Origin: a virus
Virus record (IMG/VR): IMGVR_UViG_3300043410_000176
Coordinates: 1-41,748 of that record
Length of the DNA stretch: 41,748 nt
Reading direction: 5' to 3' (one strand)
A program made the translations under genes and the position numbers. The stretch's first letter is position 1. Every line of letters starts with the position of its first letter. Below are positions 13,764 to 23,868 of this stretch, one piece after another. A model generated the notes under the pieces. It made no database searches. It saw nothing but the letters and a program-made list of their open reading frames with translations, and was not told the origin of the DNA.

Positions 13764-16700
13764 TTAGTCCTCGTCCTCGTAGAACTTGTCGATGATCTCG
13801 GAGCGCAGGTCTTTGTCGAAGCGCACCCCAGCAACCATTTCCTTTTCAGCGGCGGCACGTGCTCGTTGCGACCGAACCAAAGTGTCACGTGTAATGGCTT
13901 TGGCTGGGCGACTGGCGTTGAACTCGGCAATCTTGTCCAAAGTGTCAGCCATCAACTCAGAGTCGCCAGAGGTAGCCGCCATGTCGTACTTGTTCAGCAG
14001 GTTCTGACGGCGTTGCAACACCTCACGCTCAAAGCCTTTGGCCGCTTGCGTCTTCTCGTACGTGCTCGACAGATCGGCAGGCGAAAAGCCAACCATCTGC
14101 ATCAGGCCGTTATAAGCACCAATGTCTTCCATGATGGGGTCGCCCTTGATCGTGGTGGCACCTTCGACCAAATACCGAACACCTTTCGATGCGTTGCGAT
14201 AGAAGCTGGGGCCAGCGGTCTCCAGTGCACGAACAATTTCACCATCAGCAAACAGTTTGGCGGCACGCTCACTGTTGACCGCAATCGAACCCAACGGGCC
14301 GAACGCCTGCTGAAGCGCCGACAGCACGTAGCCATGGTCAGCAATACCACGGGGGTCATCACGGAAGATCAAGTCGGTTGCAATACCAGCACGGTTGGCA
14401 ATCTCAAGGTTCAGTACTCGGTTAGCAAAGCCTTTATACAGGGTCTCACCAAACACATCCCGCATGAACTCATCAAAATCAAACGGCTCCTCGTCATCAC
14501 CAAACAGGGCGTTGATCATATTGGCCAGTACCGAGACTGCGCCGTAGAACGGCATGCCTTTAACACCAGCCAGCGCCGTGGTCATCCCGTAGGTGGCCAG
14601 CAGTTGACGCTGGGCGGCGGCGCGAATCTGGGGGTTCTCACCCTTGAACGCTTGGTGGAAGGCACGGGCCATCACGTAGGCGCTGTTCCAAATGAACGAC
14701 TTGAACGTGAAGAACATGCGCCCCAGAGGTGTTTGCATCCACTTGGGACCAGTAGCCGCCATGCCAGATGTATGAACGTCTTTCACGGTGTTGAGGGCTT
14801 GGCGTACAGCCTGTTCTTCCGACATGCCAGATTGTTTGGCCAGATCGTAGGCAGCAATAGCCGTCACGGCACGGTTGTATTTTTCCGCAGCCGACATCGG
14901 GATGGACAGTCCGTCCATGATGCGAGCCTTGAGGCCAACAAAATCATCCGTGCTCTGGCGGCGACCTTCCAACACTTCACGAGCCATGGTGTGCTCAAGC
15001 TGGCCGTGATCCATCAGGGTTTCATACAAGTTCTTGTACTTACCTTTGCTCCAATCGTTCATGGCCGTTTTACCGGCAGCGGTCATTGCGGACGAAGCTT
15101 TTGCCCAACCATGACGACCAACCAGCATCGGCCACACCATCATGGGCAAGGACGTGATGTTGACCAGCGCAGACGAAATGTTACCGGCGATGTACTCGAA
15201 GTAACTTAGAGCCGTACCAGCCGACACCAACGAACTGTATGTCGGGTTGTGAAAGAACGCGGCCTGCCCATGAATGTTGTTGGCAGCGGCGATCAAAGTG
15301 GGGTCACCAGACTTGGTTGCTTCCGACTCAATGCCACGCAAAGCGCGGTCGATCTGGGGGATGTACTCGGAGTTGGACAACTTGCGTGCGTAACGAACCA
15401 TGAGGTCACTGTACCCACGCACAATGTCGCGCTCCATACCCATCACGTTCTTCGACTTCATGAATTGCTTCATCAGCGACTCAGCAGGGAATGTGGACAG
15501 GTACGCTTGGTACACGCCATCAATCTGCGCATCGGATGCGCCCTGTTGTTTCAAACCAGCGATGACCTGATAGATGAAGTGTGAGGGAGGCAGGCTGTCA
15601 CCAGCAAAGCGCACGTCCTTGATGTTTTGCATCAGGCGGTGGGGCTTACCCTTGAGCATGGAGTCAACAAATTGTTGGCGCTCACGGAACGACTGGAAGG
15701 CCGACACTGCACGCTCGCCAGTTTCCGGGTCGGTGTATTCAACCAAGAAGTCGCCCTGACGCAAGAAGGGCACGTAGCCGACCAGCGGCTTGCGGGCTTG
15801 GAACTCTTGGGCCAGACGGGTTGCTAGTGACGGGGAGACACTGTTGGCCGCATTCTTCAAGATGTCCATGTACTGATTGAACGCCCCGTCATAGTCCTTA
15901 CGGATGGTCTCGTAAACGCCACGAACATCTTTGGGCAAAGAATTGAATTGACCCTTGAGGCGGTTGTACTCGGCTTGCTGGGCAGGCTCAGGCTTGAAGT
16001 TGGGGTTGATGATGTCTACACCAGCGATACGAGCGTCGATAGCGATGTCATTCAAGCGCTTCATGGCCTGCGGGTTGGCCTTCTGCACCTTCACCATCTG
16101 CTTGTATTTCTCGTTGGCGTCCTTGATCTTGCGCTCTTGCATGCCGGTGCGCTTCTCCAACGCATCAAGCAGGGTCTGGATGGACGGCAGTTGCTTGCCG
16201 TACAGGTCACGCAAGTTGTCCAGACGCATCAGGCCAAACGCCATTTGCTTGAACCCACCACCATCGGACAGGTTGGAGTAGATGTTCTTGGTGTTCTCAA
16301 CGGCCTGACGGGTGAGGCTTGGCATAGCCTGACCAATGCTCGACACAGCGGCAAAGTCACCCATACCCAAGAACATGCGTTGGGCAGCGGTTGCTTCAAC
16401 CCCACCAGTCAAATCCAACGCCTTGTCAACAAAGTTCAAGCCAGTGTCAAACGCCGACGACTTGGGCATGAAGCCGAGGAACTCAGCAACCTTGCGCAAG
16501 ATGTACTTGAACATGTTCTCGCTGCGCGGCGTCTTGATGCCCTTGAGCACGGCTTGGAAACTGGGGTTGCCCACCAGTTCAGCGGCAAACTCTTGCAAGT
16601 CCTGTGCACCATAGGCAGCGCCGAGGCGGTTCTGAATCAGTTCAAAGAACTTTTGGAAGTCTTTGGTCAACGGATGGTTGGGGTTAGCCAACACGTTGGA

Positions 16701-19700
16701 GATTGCAGCGTGGATTGCCTCATGGATAAACGTGTGTGCGTTTAAGCCGTTGTTGGGGTCCAGTGTGATTGTGTTCGTAGCAGGGTCGTAGGAGCCAGCT
16801 TTGTTTTGGTACAGTTTTGGCGCTTGAATATTCCCAAGCGTATTTAGACGCAGCGTCTCAGGAGAAAAATCGTTGACGATTTGTTGGCCATCAACTTTAT
16901 AGGTCAAGGTTACATACCGTTTTGCGCCGGGAGTATCGGATGGGACTTCTCGTCCATACTGATCCATGTAGACAGACCCGCCAACAACTGCGTCTACTTC
17001 ATAGCCGCCCGGAACGTGCGGAAGATTGAAACGAATTACATCCCCTTGCTTGGGTTCTGGGCGAGTGCGTGCCAACTCAAAAATCTTTTCCCGATCCGTT
17101 GCGGGGAGCGCCATCGGGCCTTCAGGATTCCCAATCACAATCTTCGGCTTTAGGTTCAACGAACGCAACTTGCGTAGCACTTGCTTGATGGCCGGGTCTT
17201 TGATCTGATCCAGCATGCTGCGCAGCAAGCCGTTGAAGTCGCCAGCCTTGGCCAGAGCAGCATCGGCATCATTGAACGCAGGGCCTTGGTACGCAGGCAG
17301 GAAGATACGCTTGCCCGTTTGCTCAAAGAACTTTGCATTGAAGTCGTCAGCCAGTGCGTCCAGTTCGGCGTCGGTCAACTCAGAAGGTTTGGCTTGTGTA
17401 GTGCCTTCCCTCTGCTGGGCTTCCATCTCAGCCTTGGTCTTGGCAACAGTTTCTTTTGCTTGCTCGTCGAATTGACGCAGGCCAATGCGGTTGAGTTCTG
17501 ACAGCGCCCTGTCTTGTTGGGCGATGGGCATACTGCGCAGTTGATTGAAAATCTGCATGGCGTCCGGGCCTGCGGCACCGATAGCCTCTTCGATCTGCGC
17601 CATCTGCTGGCGGTTCTTGGCCTCTTGCGGTGTCCCAGCAGACTCCTTCAACATGTTTTCAGAGTCCCGATACTGGGAGAACAGCATGGGCAGGCGCATG
17701 AAGTTGTGCACTTCTGAACCGCGATAGTCTTGCGACGGCAGGTCTTCGTCTTTCAGCCCGGCGTTGCGTCCTTCTTCACGCAGGCGGGACGTGAGCAGGT
17801 CGTTGACGTTGGTGTCAACATCACTGATGAACTGTGCCTGTTCTTTGGCCGACTCGACAGCACCTTGCTCGGCCTTGAGGATGTCCTTCTTGGCGCGCTT
17901 GCCGGGTTCTTTGGGTTCGGCAGGCGCGGCTTCCGCAACTTTGGCGGCAGGTGCAGGACGGTTGGTCAGTTCACTATAGATAGACAGCAGTTCGGTAAAT
18001 GCGTTATCGTTTTTGAGTCCCAGCAGGTTGGCAATCGCCTCGACAAACTTGTCCCAAGCGGTCGTGTTCTCGTACTTGATGCGAGACAGCAGGTATTGGA
18101 AGTCGGGGTTGGACAGACCTTCGGCAACAAACTCTTGCGTGCTCTGCACGCCGTAAGGGATGCGGAAGAACTCGTCGGTCTTAGCCCGCTCGTCCACAAC
18201 TTTCTTGACGTGGTCGAACAACTTGTCGAGTCGAGCAACCACTGGCTTCTGTTCTTTGGTCGGGTTGGCAATAGCCTGCACTGCTTGTGCGTGCACAATC
18301 TCATGCGCCAACACTGACTCATCTTTGGCGTAATACTCCGGCACGGAGATTGTGTTGGTATCGGCATCGTACTTACCGGCCACACCCCGCTGGATAGCGG
18401 ACGCAGTCGAGGTCATGCGCAGCTTGTCTTCTCCAAGCTCTTGGGTCGTGCGCTCAAACGCATCAAGCAGCGCATTGAAGTCTTCCTTCGTGCGCAACGC
18501 CCGGCTTTCTGGCAACCCCAGACCCGTGAACATGCTGTTGTTGTTCTCAACAATGTTGCCAAGGTTCAGTTGTGCGTAATGCTTCTCCCCGTTGCTGTAT
18601 GTCTCAATGGGAGTTCTTGTGATCTCGTACGGTAAAGCCGCGCCTTCGGGTAACTGGTTAACAACCGGGGCCAGCTCACGCAATTTGTTGAGCGCGTCAA
18701 GGTGCATCTTCGCGCCGTCGATGGACATCTGGTCGTGGAACGCACTGCGGCCTTCGTAGGTCTCTTCTGCTCCCTCGTCGATCTGAATGTTGGTGCCCAA
18801 GTCTTTGGCACGACGGGCAACCTCGGCCACCGTTGCGTTCTTGCTTTTGGCCAACGCGTCCACTACACCGGGGAAACTGCCAGCGACAGCGGCTTTCTGA
18901 GCAGGCAGGTTCTTGCGCCCCTGCAAACTGCCGGGGTACGGCTGGGCAGCACCAAGGGCTTTACCAAACTCGATGCGCTGCTGGCGCTCGGTCATTGCAG
19001 CGGGTTGCTGTCCTTCTCTTCCAACAATGTCTCCAGCAGGCGCTCCAACAGGAACCATTCCGCTGGGTTCAACTTGTTCAACGGCTCCGGGGGCGGCTCC
19101 GGCAGGGGGCTGGCTAGGTACGCCAACGCTTGCTCCACTTGGTTGTTCGACAGTTCTTGTAACATCTTGCACTCCTTGGAATTCGGGACGCTTCAGGAAC
19201 GTCTCAATTTTCTCTGCCGCACCGGTAGCGGGTTTACCCGAAGCGTACGCCTCCAGCACCTGCCTGACTTCGGCGGCGTCTGCGGGGTTGGTCAAATCTT
19301 TGCCAGCCAGCGGGCCATCGGCTTTGAGGATGCGGGCGGTCGGACCAATCCCGAACAGTTTGCCAAACGCCTTGAGGTCATCAAGTTTTGTGATGTTCTC
19401 CAAAGTGGGCGCAGAACGTACCTGAGGTTCTTCCACAGGAGTTGTTATAGGTTGAGCCGATGCAAGGGGTTGCGCAAGGGCTTGCGTCGTGGGGGTTGCG
19501 GGCGGTGCAAACAAATCACCTTGGCCGGACTCTTGGGCAGCAGCCTGCTGGGCGGCGGCTTGTTCTTGCAAAGCCTTGATGGATGCCTCGTCGAACCCGG
19601 GCAACTCCATTTGTTTGGAGGCCAAGAACTTCTTGAGTTTGGCTTGGGCTTCCTTGGTTGCGGCGGCTTCCCGTTGGGCTTGCAGGCGTGCAATGTTGGC

Positions 19701-20933
19701 AGCGGACTTCTCGTCCTTGGTCGCCATCTTCTGGGCAGCGGGGGTCAACTCGCCTTCAGGCGTGAACATTTCAGCCTGTTTGCCTTTGAGTTCCTTACCA
19801 GCCTTCTCCGCTTCTGGGGGCGTGTACAACCCGGTGGCTGGGCCTGCTTCAAACCCCGGCAACTGCATCTGAGGTTCTTGGGCGGCGATCTCATCAATGG
19901 CCGCAGACTGACGACGCACTTCAGCCGCCAACTGGCGCTCACCACGACGCTCCAAAGCATCCGCATACTCAGCACGGCGCTGGGCCGCATTCTGACCAGC
20001 CTCGATGCCACCACCTACGCCACCAAACGCACCACCTGCAATAGCCCCCCGAACGGCGGACTCCATGATGCGATCCCACTCTTTGCTTTGGAAAATCTGA
20101 GGGTTATCCCCTACAAACTTTTCGGCTGCAATGTTGATGGCTTCCTGTGCACCTTCAGTCAGACCTTCACCGGGCACGCCTTTGAGGACGTTAGCGGTCA
20201 CGGAGCGTAACAGCCCCTTGTCCATGCCGGACTTCTCCAGCACTTTCTCCACGATACCCATCTTGACAGGGCCAGACAGGCGACGAGCCAACGAGGCAGG
20301 CAACACCGAATCAAGCGCAGCCGAGCCAGCACCAAACAAAGCAGAGGCGGCCGGGGCCAATTGGCCCGTTTGCTCGTACACGTTTTGGAATACTTCAGGA
20401 GCGTTCTGTGCATAGGAGCCAAGAAACGTACCAGCGTTTACAGCAGCGGCTTTGCCAGCCATACCCAAACCAGCACGTGCGGCCAAGGCACCAGCACCCG
20501 CACCGGGGACAAGTGATGTGGCAATGTTGGGCACCTGCTCGCCAATGGTCTCAGCGGCAAACTTCAGTGCGTCACCAACACCTTCAACATCTTTGTACGA
20601 CTGGAATACGCGAGGGGATGCGGCCTCACGTTCTTGGCGCTTCTGTTCTGCTTCAGCCAACTGCTCTTTGGCATATTGATCAAAGCCAAGTGCAGACCCA
20701 GCCATGGCCGGGATGATGTCAGTGATGGTCGAGCCAAGTTCCCCAGCACCACGCTTGACGGCGCGGCCAAAGGTTTCAAACACCCCGGGGCCGTACTCTT
20801 TTTGAAGTCGTTTGACGTCGTCGGCTTCGACTTGTTGCTGGGCTGCTTGGAAAAGAATATTGGGATCGGCCTTATCCGGTCCCTCTACCCTGTAAACCTT
20901 GCCGTTAGGGGCTTGGACTCGGTAGATCGGCAT
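13764..20933 (-). CDS. Giant polyvalent virion protein with two metallopeptidase domains and PLxRFG-like region
   Basis: This 2389-residue protein is probably packaged and ejected with the DNA. It begins MPIYRVQAPNGKVYRV, then has an Ala/Gly-rich hydrophobic stretch near residues 125-175, EGLTEGAQEAI, and long Gln/Ala-rich linkers. Two zincin motifs are present: HEIVH at 877-881 followed by QEFVAE (933-938), and HEAIH at 1404-1408 followed by QEFAAE (1447-1452). Each is preceded by a YD..TNTI strand. The C-terminal part has helical hydrophobic segments and TPLGRMFF near 2069, like the PLxRFG domain of phage polyvalent proteins. A start at 20933 follows AAGGAT. Possible jobs are DNA ejection, membrane passage, or cleavage of host or virion proteins; these are inferences. 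Confidence 0.85.
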   Translation of the reverse strand: MPIYRVQAPNGKVYRVEGPDKADPNILFQAAQQQVEADDVKRLQKEYGPGVFETFGRAVKRGAGELGSTITDIIPAMAGSALGFDQYAKEQLAEAEQKRQEREAASPRVFQSYKDVEGVGDALKFAAETIGEQVPNIATSLVPGAGAGALAARAGLGMAGKAAAVNAGTFLGSYAQNAPEVFQNVYEQTGQLAPAASALFGAGSAALDSVLPASLARRLSGPVKMGIVEKVLEKSGMDKGLLRSVTANVLKGVPGEGLTEGAQEAINIAAEKFVGDNPQIFQSKEWDRIMESAVRGAIAGGAFGGVGGGIEAGQNAAQRRAEYADALERRGERQLAAEVRRQSAAIDEIAAQEPQMQLPGFEAGPATGLYTPPEAEKAGKELKGKQAEMFTPEGELTPAAQKMATKDEKSAANIARLQAQREAAATKEAQAKLKKFLASKQMELPGFDEASIKALQEQAAAQQAAAQESGQGDLFAPPATPTTQALAQPLASAQPITTPVEEPQVRSAPTLENITKLDDLKAFGKLFGIGPTARILKADGPLAGKDLTNPADAAEVRQVLEAYASGKPATGAAEKIETFLKRPEFQGVQDVTRTVEQPSGASVGVPSQPPAGAAPGAVEQVEPSGMVPVGAPAGDIVGREGQQPAAMTERQQRIEFGKALGAAQPYPGSLQGRKNLPAQKAAVAGSFPGVVDALAKSKNATVAEVARRAKDLGTNIQIDEGAEETYEGRSAFHDQMSIDGAKMHLDALNKLRELAPVVNQLPEGAALPYEITRTPIETYSNGEKHYAQLNLGNIVENNNSMFTGLGLPESRALRTKEDFNALLDAFERTTQELGEDKLRMTSTASAIQRGVAGKYDADTNTISVPEYYAKDESVLAHEIVHAQAVQAIANPTKEQKPVVARLDKLFDHVKKVVDERAKTDEFFRIPYGVQSTQEFVAEGLSNPDFQYLLSRIKYENTTAWDKFVEAIANLLGLKNDNAFTELLSIYSELTNRPAPAAKVAEAAPAEPKEPGKRAKKDILKAEQGAVESAKEQAQFISDVDTNVNDLLTSRLREEGRNAGLKDEDLPSQDYRGSEVHNFMRLPMLFSQYRDSENMLKESAGTPQEAKNRQQMAQIEEAIGAAGPDAMQIFNQLRSMPIAQQDRALSELNRIGLRQFDEQAKETVAKTKAEMEAQQREGTTQAKPSELTDAELDALADDFNAKFFEQTGKRIFLPAYQGPAFNDADAALAKAGDFNGLLRSMLDQIKDPAIKQVLRKLRSLNLKPKIVIGNPEGPMALPATDREKIFELARTRPEPKQGDVIRFNLPHVPGGYEVDAVVGGSVYMDQYGREVPSDTPGAKRYVTLTYKVDGQQIVNDFSPETLRLNTLGNIQAPKLYQNKAGSYDPATNTITLDPNNGLNAHTFIHEAIHAAISNVLANPNHPLTKDFQKFFELIQNRLGAAYGAQDLQEFAAELVGNPSFQAVLKGIKTPRSENMFKYILRKVAEFLGFMPKSSAFDTGLNFVDKALDLTGGVEATAAQRMFLGMGDFAAVSSIGQAMPSLTRQAVENTKNIYSNLSDGGGFKQMAFGLMRLDNLRDLYGKQLPSIQTLLDALEKRTGMQERKIKDANEKYKQMVKVQKANPQAMKRLNDIAIDARIAGVDIINPNFKPEPAQQAEYNRLKGQFNSLPKDVRGVYETIRKDYDGAFNQYMDILKNAANSVSPSLATRLAQEFQARKPLVGYVPFLRQGDFLVEYTDPETGERAVSAFQSFRERQQFVDSMLKGKPHRLMQNIKDVRFAGDSLPPSHFIYQVIAGLKQQGASDAQIDGVYQAYLSTFPAESLMKQFMKSKNVMGMERDIVRGYSDLMVRYARKLSNSEYIPQIDRALRGIESEATKSGDPTLIAAANNIHGQAAFFHNPTYSSLVSAGTALSYFEYIAGNISSALVNITSLPMMVWPMLVGRHGWAKASSAMTAAGKTAMNDWSKGKYKNLYETLMDHGQLEHTMAREVLEGRRQSTDDFVGLKARIMDGLSIPMSAAEKYNRAVTAIAAYDLAKQSGMSEEQAVRQALNTVKDVHTSGMAATGPKWMQTPLGRMFFTFKSFIWNSAYVMARAFHQAFKGENPQIRAAAQRQLLATYGMTTALAGVKGMPFYGAVSVLANMINALFGDDEEPFDFDEFMRDVFGETLYKGFANRVLNLEIANRAGIATDLIFRDDPRGIADHGYVLSALQQAFGPLGSIAVNSERAAKLFADGEIVRALETAGPSFYRNASKGVRYLVEGATTIKGDPIMEDIGAYNGLMQMVGFSPADLSSTYEKTQAAKGFEREVLQRRQNLLNKYDMAATSGDSELMADTLDKIAEFNASRPAKAITRDTLVRSQRARAAAEKEMVAGVRFDKDLRSEIIDKFYEDED

Positions 20934-20944
20934 GATTTATCCTT

Positions 20945-22648
20945 TTATTCTGTGCCCAAAACTCGGTACCCTTGAGGCAATTGCATGCCACCACCGCCAC
21001 CACCTGCACCAGCAAGACCGTAGCCTAGGTTGCGGCCAACCCGCTCTTCAATTGCAGCGTTGTATGCGGCCTGCACTCGTTTTTCAAACGTTGCATCCGC
21101 CCCGGGTTTCGGTGCCTTTGACAGCTTCAGTTCCTGTGCAACCTGTGCACGGATGGCGTTGGGGTCAACTTGTTTTTCAGCCTCTTGGCGCAAGCGAGCC
21201 ATTTGGTACGGATTGATGCCTTCGCGTTGGCGCAGTGCGGCCGCGCCCAGCGTGTAGCCGCCAGCCACGTGGGTTTTGAAAATGTCGGAATCAGAACCAA
21301 ACTGCTTGGTAGCAATGTCGATGGCTGTGGCCTTGTCCATGCCGGTGGCTTTGTAGATACCCTCACCCACATAACGAGCCTGCGAATCGGCGCGATCACG
21401 TGCTTTCTCGATGCTGGCAATCTCAGTGTCGCGGTCGCCAATCTTCTCGGCACGACGGGCTTGCTCAATGTAGGCAAACTGTTTCTGGCGTTCTTTCTCA
21501 GCCTTACGCATGTCCTTCATGGCATCTTTGTAACTGGCCAGACCCTGCTTACCACCCGCCCCAATGTTGGCAAGTGCGAACGGAGAGGTGCCAGAGAGCA
21601 TGGCGAGGCCAGCCTCAAACACAGCCATGTACCCGGCTTGATCTTTCTCGGTCTTGGCTTCAGCCTCTTCTTTCTTGAGCGATGCTTCAAGCCCTTCAAA
21701 CGGAGTACCCGTCACTTTGGCACGTGCGGCTTCAATTTTTTGTTGGGCTGCTTCATCCCGTTTCTTTGCCTCGGCTTCGTACCCACCAAAGTAATCTTTT
21801 GCCATCTTCTCGTACGACGGACCTTCAGGTAGTTTGAGTTTTGGCGCACCCGTTGCAACACCACCGGCACCGGGCAGGCGTAGGCCACCACCAGTATCAG
21901 GTCGAGCCGCAGGGGCGGTACCAGTAGACACGCCACCAAGAATGCCTGTGCTTTCTGATGTGCCCGGAACAGGGCCAAGGTCGGTGGGTTGCGCAGATGA
22001 CGTTGGCTGCACTTCTTGCCCTTGTTGACGACGAAGTGCGTCCATATACGGAGTCATGCTTGAAGAATCACCGCCGTACACCGATTTAGGAAGATAAGGA
22101 ATTGGCACACCAGCTGCACGGAGCGGACGTGTAACCCCTGTCTCAAGTGCCCCAAGAATCCCACGCCCCGGCAACGTCAAAATATCTTTCCCAGCAGCAG
22201 TAATTTTGTCTATGGTATCCGCCATAGCAGCCCTATCCGCAAGGGTTTGGGCATCAACGGGTACTCCTTCTCTGATCTGACGCAACAACGGGTCACGACG
22301 CAAGTCATATAGGCTGCCAGCCGTGCCGCCCACTTGGTATCGGGGCACTTGGCCGCCTTCATCAAACGCAACGATGCCACCACCAGCATACTGAGTGGGT
22401 AGATTTGTAGGTAGCGCCTCAAGTCCACGTGCTTCGGACATGACCTGTTGAGCAACGGGAGGGCGTTCTTGTGCAGGAGGTTGCTGCATGGCCTGCATCA
22501 TCTGCGATTGTTTCTGCTGCTGGACCTTTTCTTGGATCAGAGGCACGGCGATGTACGCAGGGATGACGCCACTCTGAACCCCTTGCTGGAGTTGTTGAAT
22601 GGAATATTTGCCCGGGTTGGCCAGAACTTGCTGTGCAATACCTTGCAT
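20945..22648 (-). CDS. Internal virion protein candidate, coiled coil with Gly-rich motifs
   Basis: The ATG at 22648 follows AAGGGG with good spacing and gives 567 residues; a GTG two codons upstream is the alternative. The N-terminus is Gln-rich and helical, then comes QYAGGGIVAFDEGGQVPRY, a Gly-rich motif shared with neighbouring proteins. The middle is a Pro/Thr/Ser linker, and residues of about 270-450 are a long charged coiled coil. It ends in a poly-Gly segment (AGAGGGGGGM). The neighbours suggest an ejected internal or tail-interior protein. No enzymatic motif is seen. Confidence 0.7.
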   Translation of the reverse strand: MQGIAQQVLANPGKYSIQQLQQGVQSGVIPAYIAVPLIQEKVQQQKQSQMMQAMQQPPAQERPPVAQQVMSEARGLEALPTNLPTQYAGGGIVAFDEGGQVPRYQVGGTAGSLYDLRRDPLLRQIREGVPVDAQTLADRAAMADTIDKITAAGKDILTLPGRGILGALETGVTRPLRAAGVPIPYLPKSVYGGDSSSMTPYMDALRRQQGQEVQPTSSAQPTDLGPVPGTSESTGILGGVSTGTAPAARPDTGGGLRLPGAGGVATGAPKLKLPEGPSYEKMAKDYFGGYEAEAKKRDEAAQQKIEAARAKVTGTPFEGLEASLKKEEAEAKTEKDQAGYMAVFEAGLAMLSGTSPFALANIGAGGKQGLASYKDAMKDMRKAEKERQKQFAYIEQARRAEKIGDRDTEIASIEKARDRADSQARYVGEGIYKATGMDKATAIDIATKQFGSDSDIFKTHVAGGYTLGAAALRQREGINPYQMARLRQEAEKQVDPNAIRAQVAQELKLSKAPKPGADATFEKRVQAAYNAAIEERVGRNLGYGLAGAGGGGGGMQLPQGYRVLGTE

Positions 22649-22650
22649 GA

Positions 22651-23865
22651 TCACACCCCTTCCATTGCGTTACGCATGGCCAATGCGTCGATACCAGAGC
22701 CGGAATCAACTTCACCGCCTTCATTAAACCCAAACATCGTTCCGATACCTTGGCCAGTGATGCCTTTATACAGACCCGCTGCACCCACAGCAGTAGTACC
22801 CAGACCAGCCAGTTGCGACAACATGTTGGGGCCGGGTACGGTAGAAACTTGACCAGTTGAACTGACGGGCAGACCAGACAACAAGCTGCTGAGATACGAC
22901 AACTGTTGTTGCGGGTACATGCGCTGCATCTGGAGGTTCTGCATGGCCTGATTGATGATGGCCTGCTGGTTGGCTTGCTGTTGTTGGCCCAACGTGTTTT
23001 GCAAACCGGCGATGCTTTGCTGCGCACCCAGTTGTTGAGTGCCGAGGCTACCCAGACCCCCTGCGGTTTGCGCCGCTTGGCCATAGGCACCGGTCTGCCC
23101 TTGGATGCCAGCGCCATAACCTTGGATGCCAGTTTGCAAACCAGTCATGGCTTGCTGTTGTGCTTGCTGCTGTTGTGCTTGGGCATTTTGGAACGCTGAT
23201 TGCAACCCAGTGGCTTGGATGCCTTGCAGATTGCGTTGAAGTTCCGCAGCAGCTTGGGCACGCTGGATAGCGTCTCGGCTACCACCAAAGGCACCACGTT
23301 GAGCGGCTTGGGCTTGTTGGGTTTGGGCAGCAATATCCGCTTGGCGACGAGCTTGCTGTTGTTGAACGTCCACCACGTTCTGCATGTACGGCGACATGAA
23401 TTGGGCAGTGCGGTAGGGGTTCGTAATGTCTTGAGCGTATTGCTGGCCTTGCTGGACAGCCTGCATGCCCAGATTCTGAAGACCTTGTGCTTGGCCAGCG
23501 GTGCCAAGAAGTCCGTAGCCAGCAGCCTGACCGATGTCCGTGGCAGCGCTAAACTGACCCGGAGTCTGCATTTGCCCAGCGGCTTGATACGATTGTTGTT
23601 GCAGCCCAGTAGGTGCGGCCACTGCGGCTTGAGCAGCAGCTTGCTCCCCCGGACCCATGCCAGCCATATAGGGTGAACCAGCGACAGGGGAACCATAGGC
23701 GATGTATGGGTTGATACCCGTAGCCTGCCCCGTGGTCGGGTCCATACTAAAAACTTGTTGCTGCGCAGCCCCCAGCATTGAGCCGACGTATGGTTGTGAC
23801 CAAGGGGAAAGCCCAGCAGTAGTCTGGGTTGTTTGTTGTGCAGTGGTGGGGCATAGAGAGGCCAT
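22651..23865 (-). CDS. Gln/Ala-rich internal virion protein candidate
   Basis: This 404-residue protein is extremely rich in Gln, Ala and Gly, with runs such as QQQQAQQQA. It probably forms long helices, with a coiled region around residues 160-330 (VQQQQARRQADIAAQTQQAQAAQ). The C-terminus has a hydrophobic Gly-rich stretch, then FGFNEGGEVDSG, which echoes the DEGG/EGG motif of adjacent proteins. A start at 23865 follows GAGGG. Composition and position suggest an ejection or tail-interior protein, comparable in style to podovirus DNA-transfer proteins. This is inferred, not demonstrated. Confidence 0.7.
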   Translation of the reverse strand: MASLCPTTAQQTTQTTAGLSPWSQPYVGSMLGAAQQQVFSMDPTTGQATGINPYIAYGSPVAGSPYMAGMGPGEQAAAQAAVAAPTGLQQQSYQAAGQMQTPGQFSAATDIGQAAGYGLLGTAGQAQGLQNLGMQAVQQGQQYAQDITNPYRTAQFMSPYMQNVVDVQQQQARRQADIAAQTQQAQAAQRGAFGGSRDAIQRAQAAAELQRNLQGIQATGLQSAFQNAQAQQQQAQQQAMTGLQTGIQGYGAGIQGQTGAYGQAAQTAGGLGSLGTQQLGAQQSIAGLQNTLGQQQQANQQAIINQAMQNLQMQRMYPQQQLSYLSSLLSGLPVSSTGQVSTVPGPNMLSQLAGLGTTAVGAAGLYKGITGQGIGTMFGFNEGGEVDSGSGIDALAMRNAMEGV

Positions 23866-23868
23866 GGT

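Noticed and set aside
18702-20210. 502-residue plus-strand frame opposite the giant protein (also 13866-15209)
   Set aside because: These are shadows of a high-GC, Ala/Gln-rich gene. They are Gly/Leu/Arg-rich without domains, and are isolated on the wrong strand in a minus-strand block.
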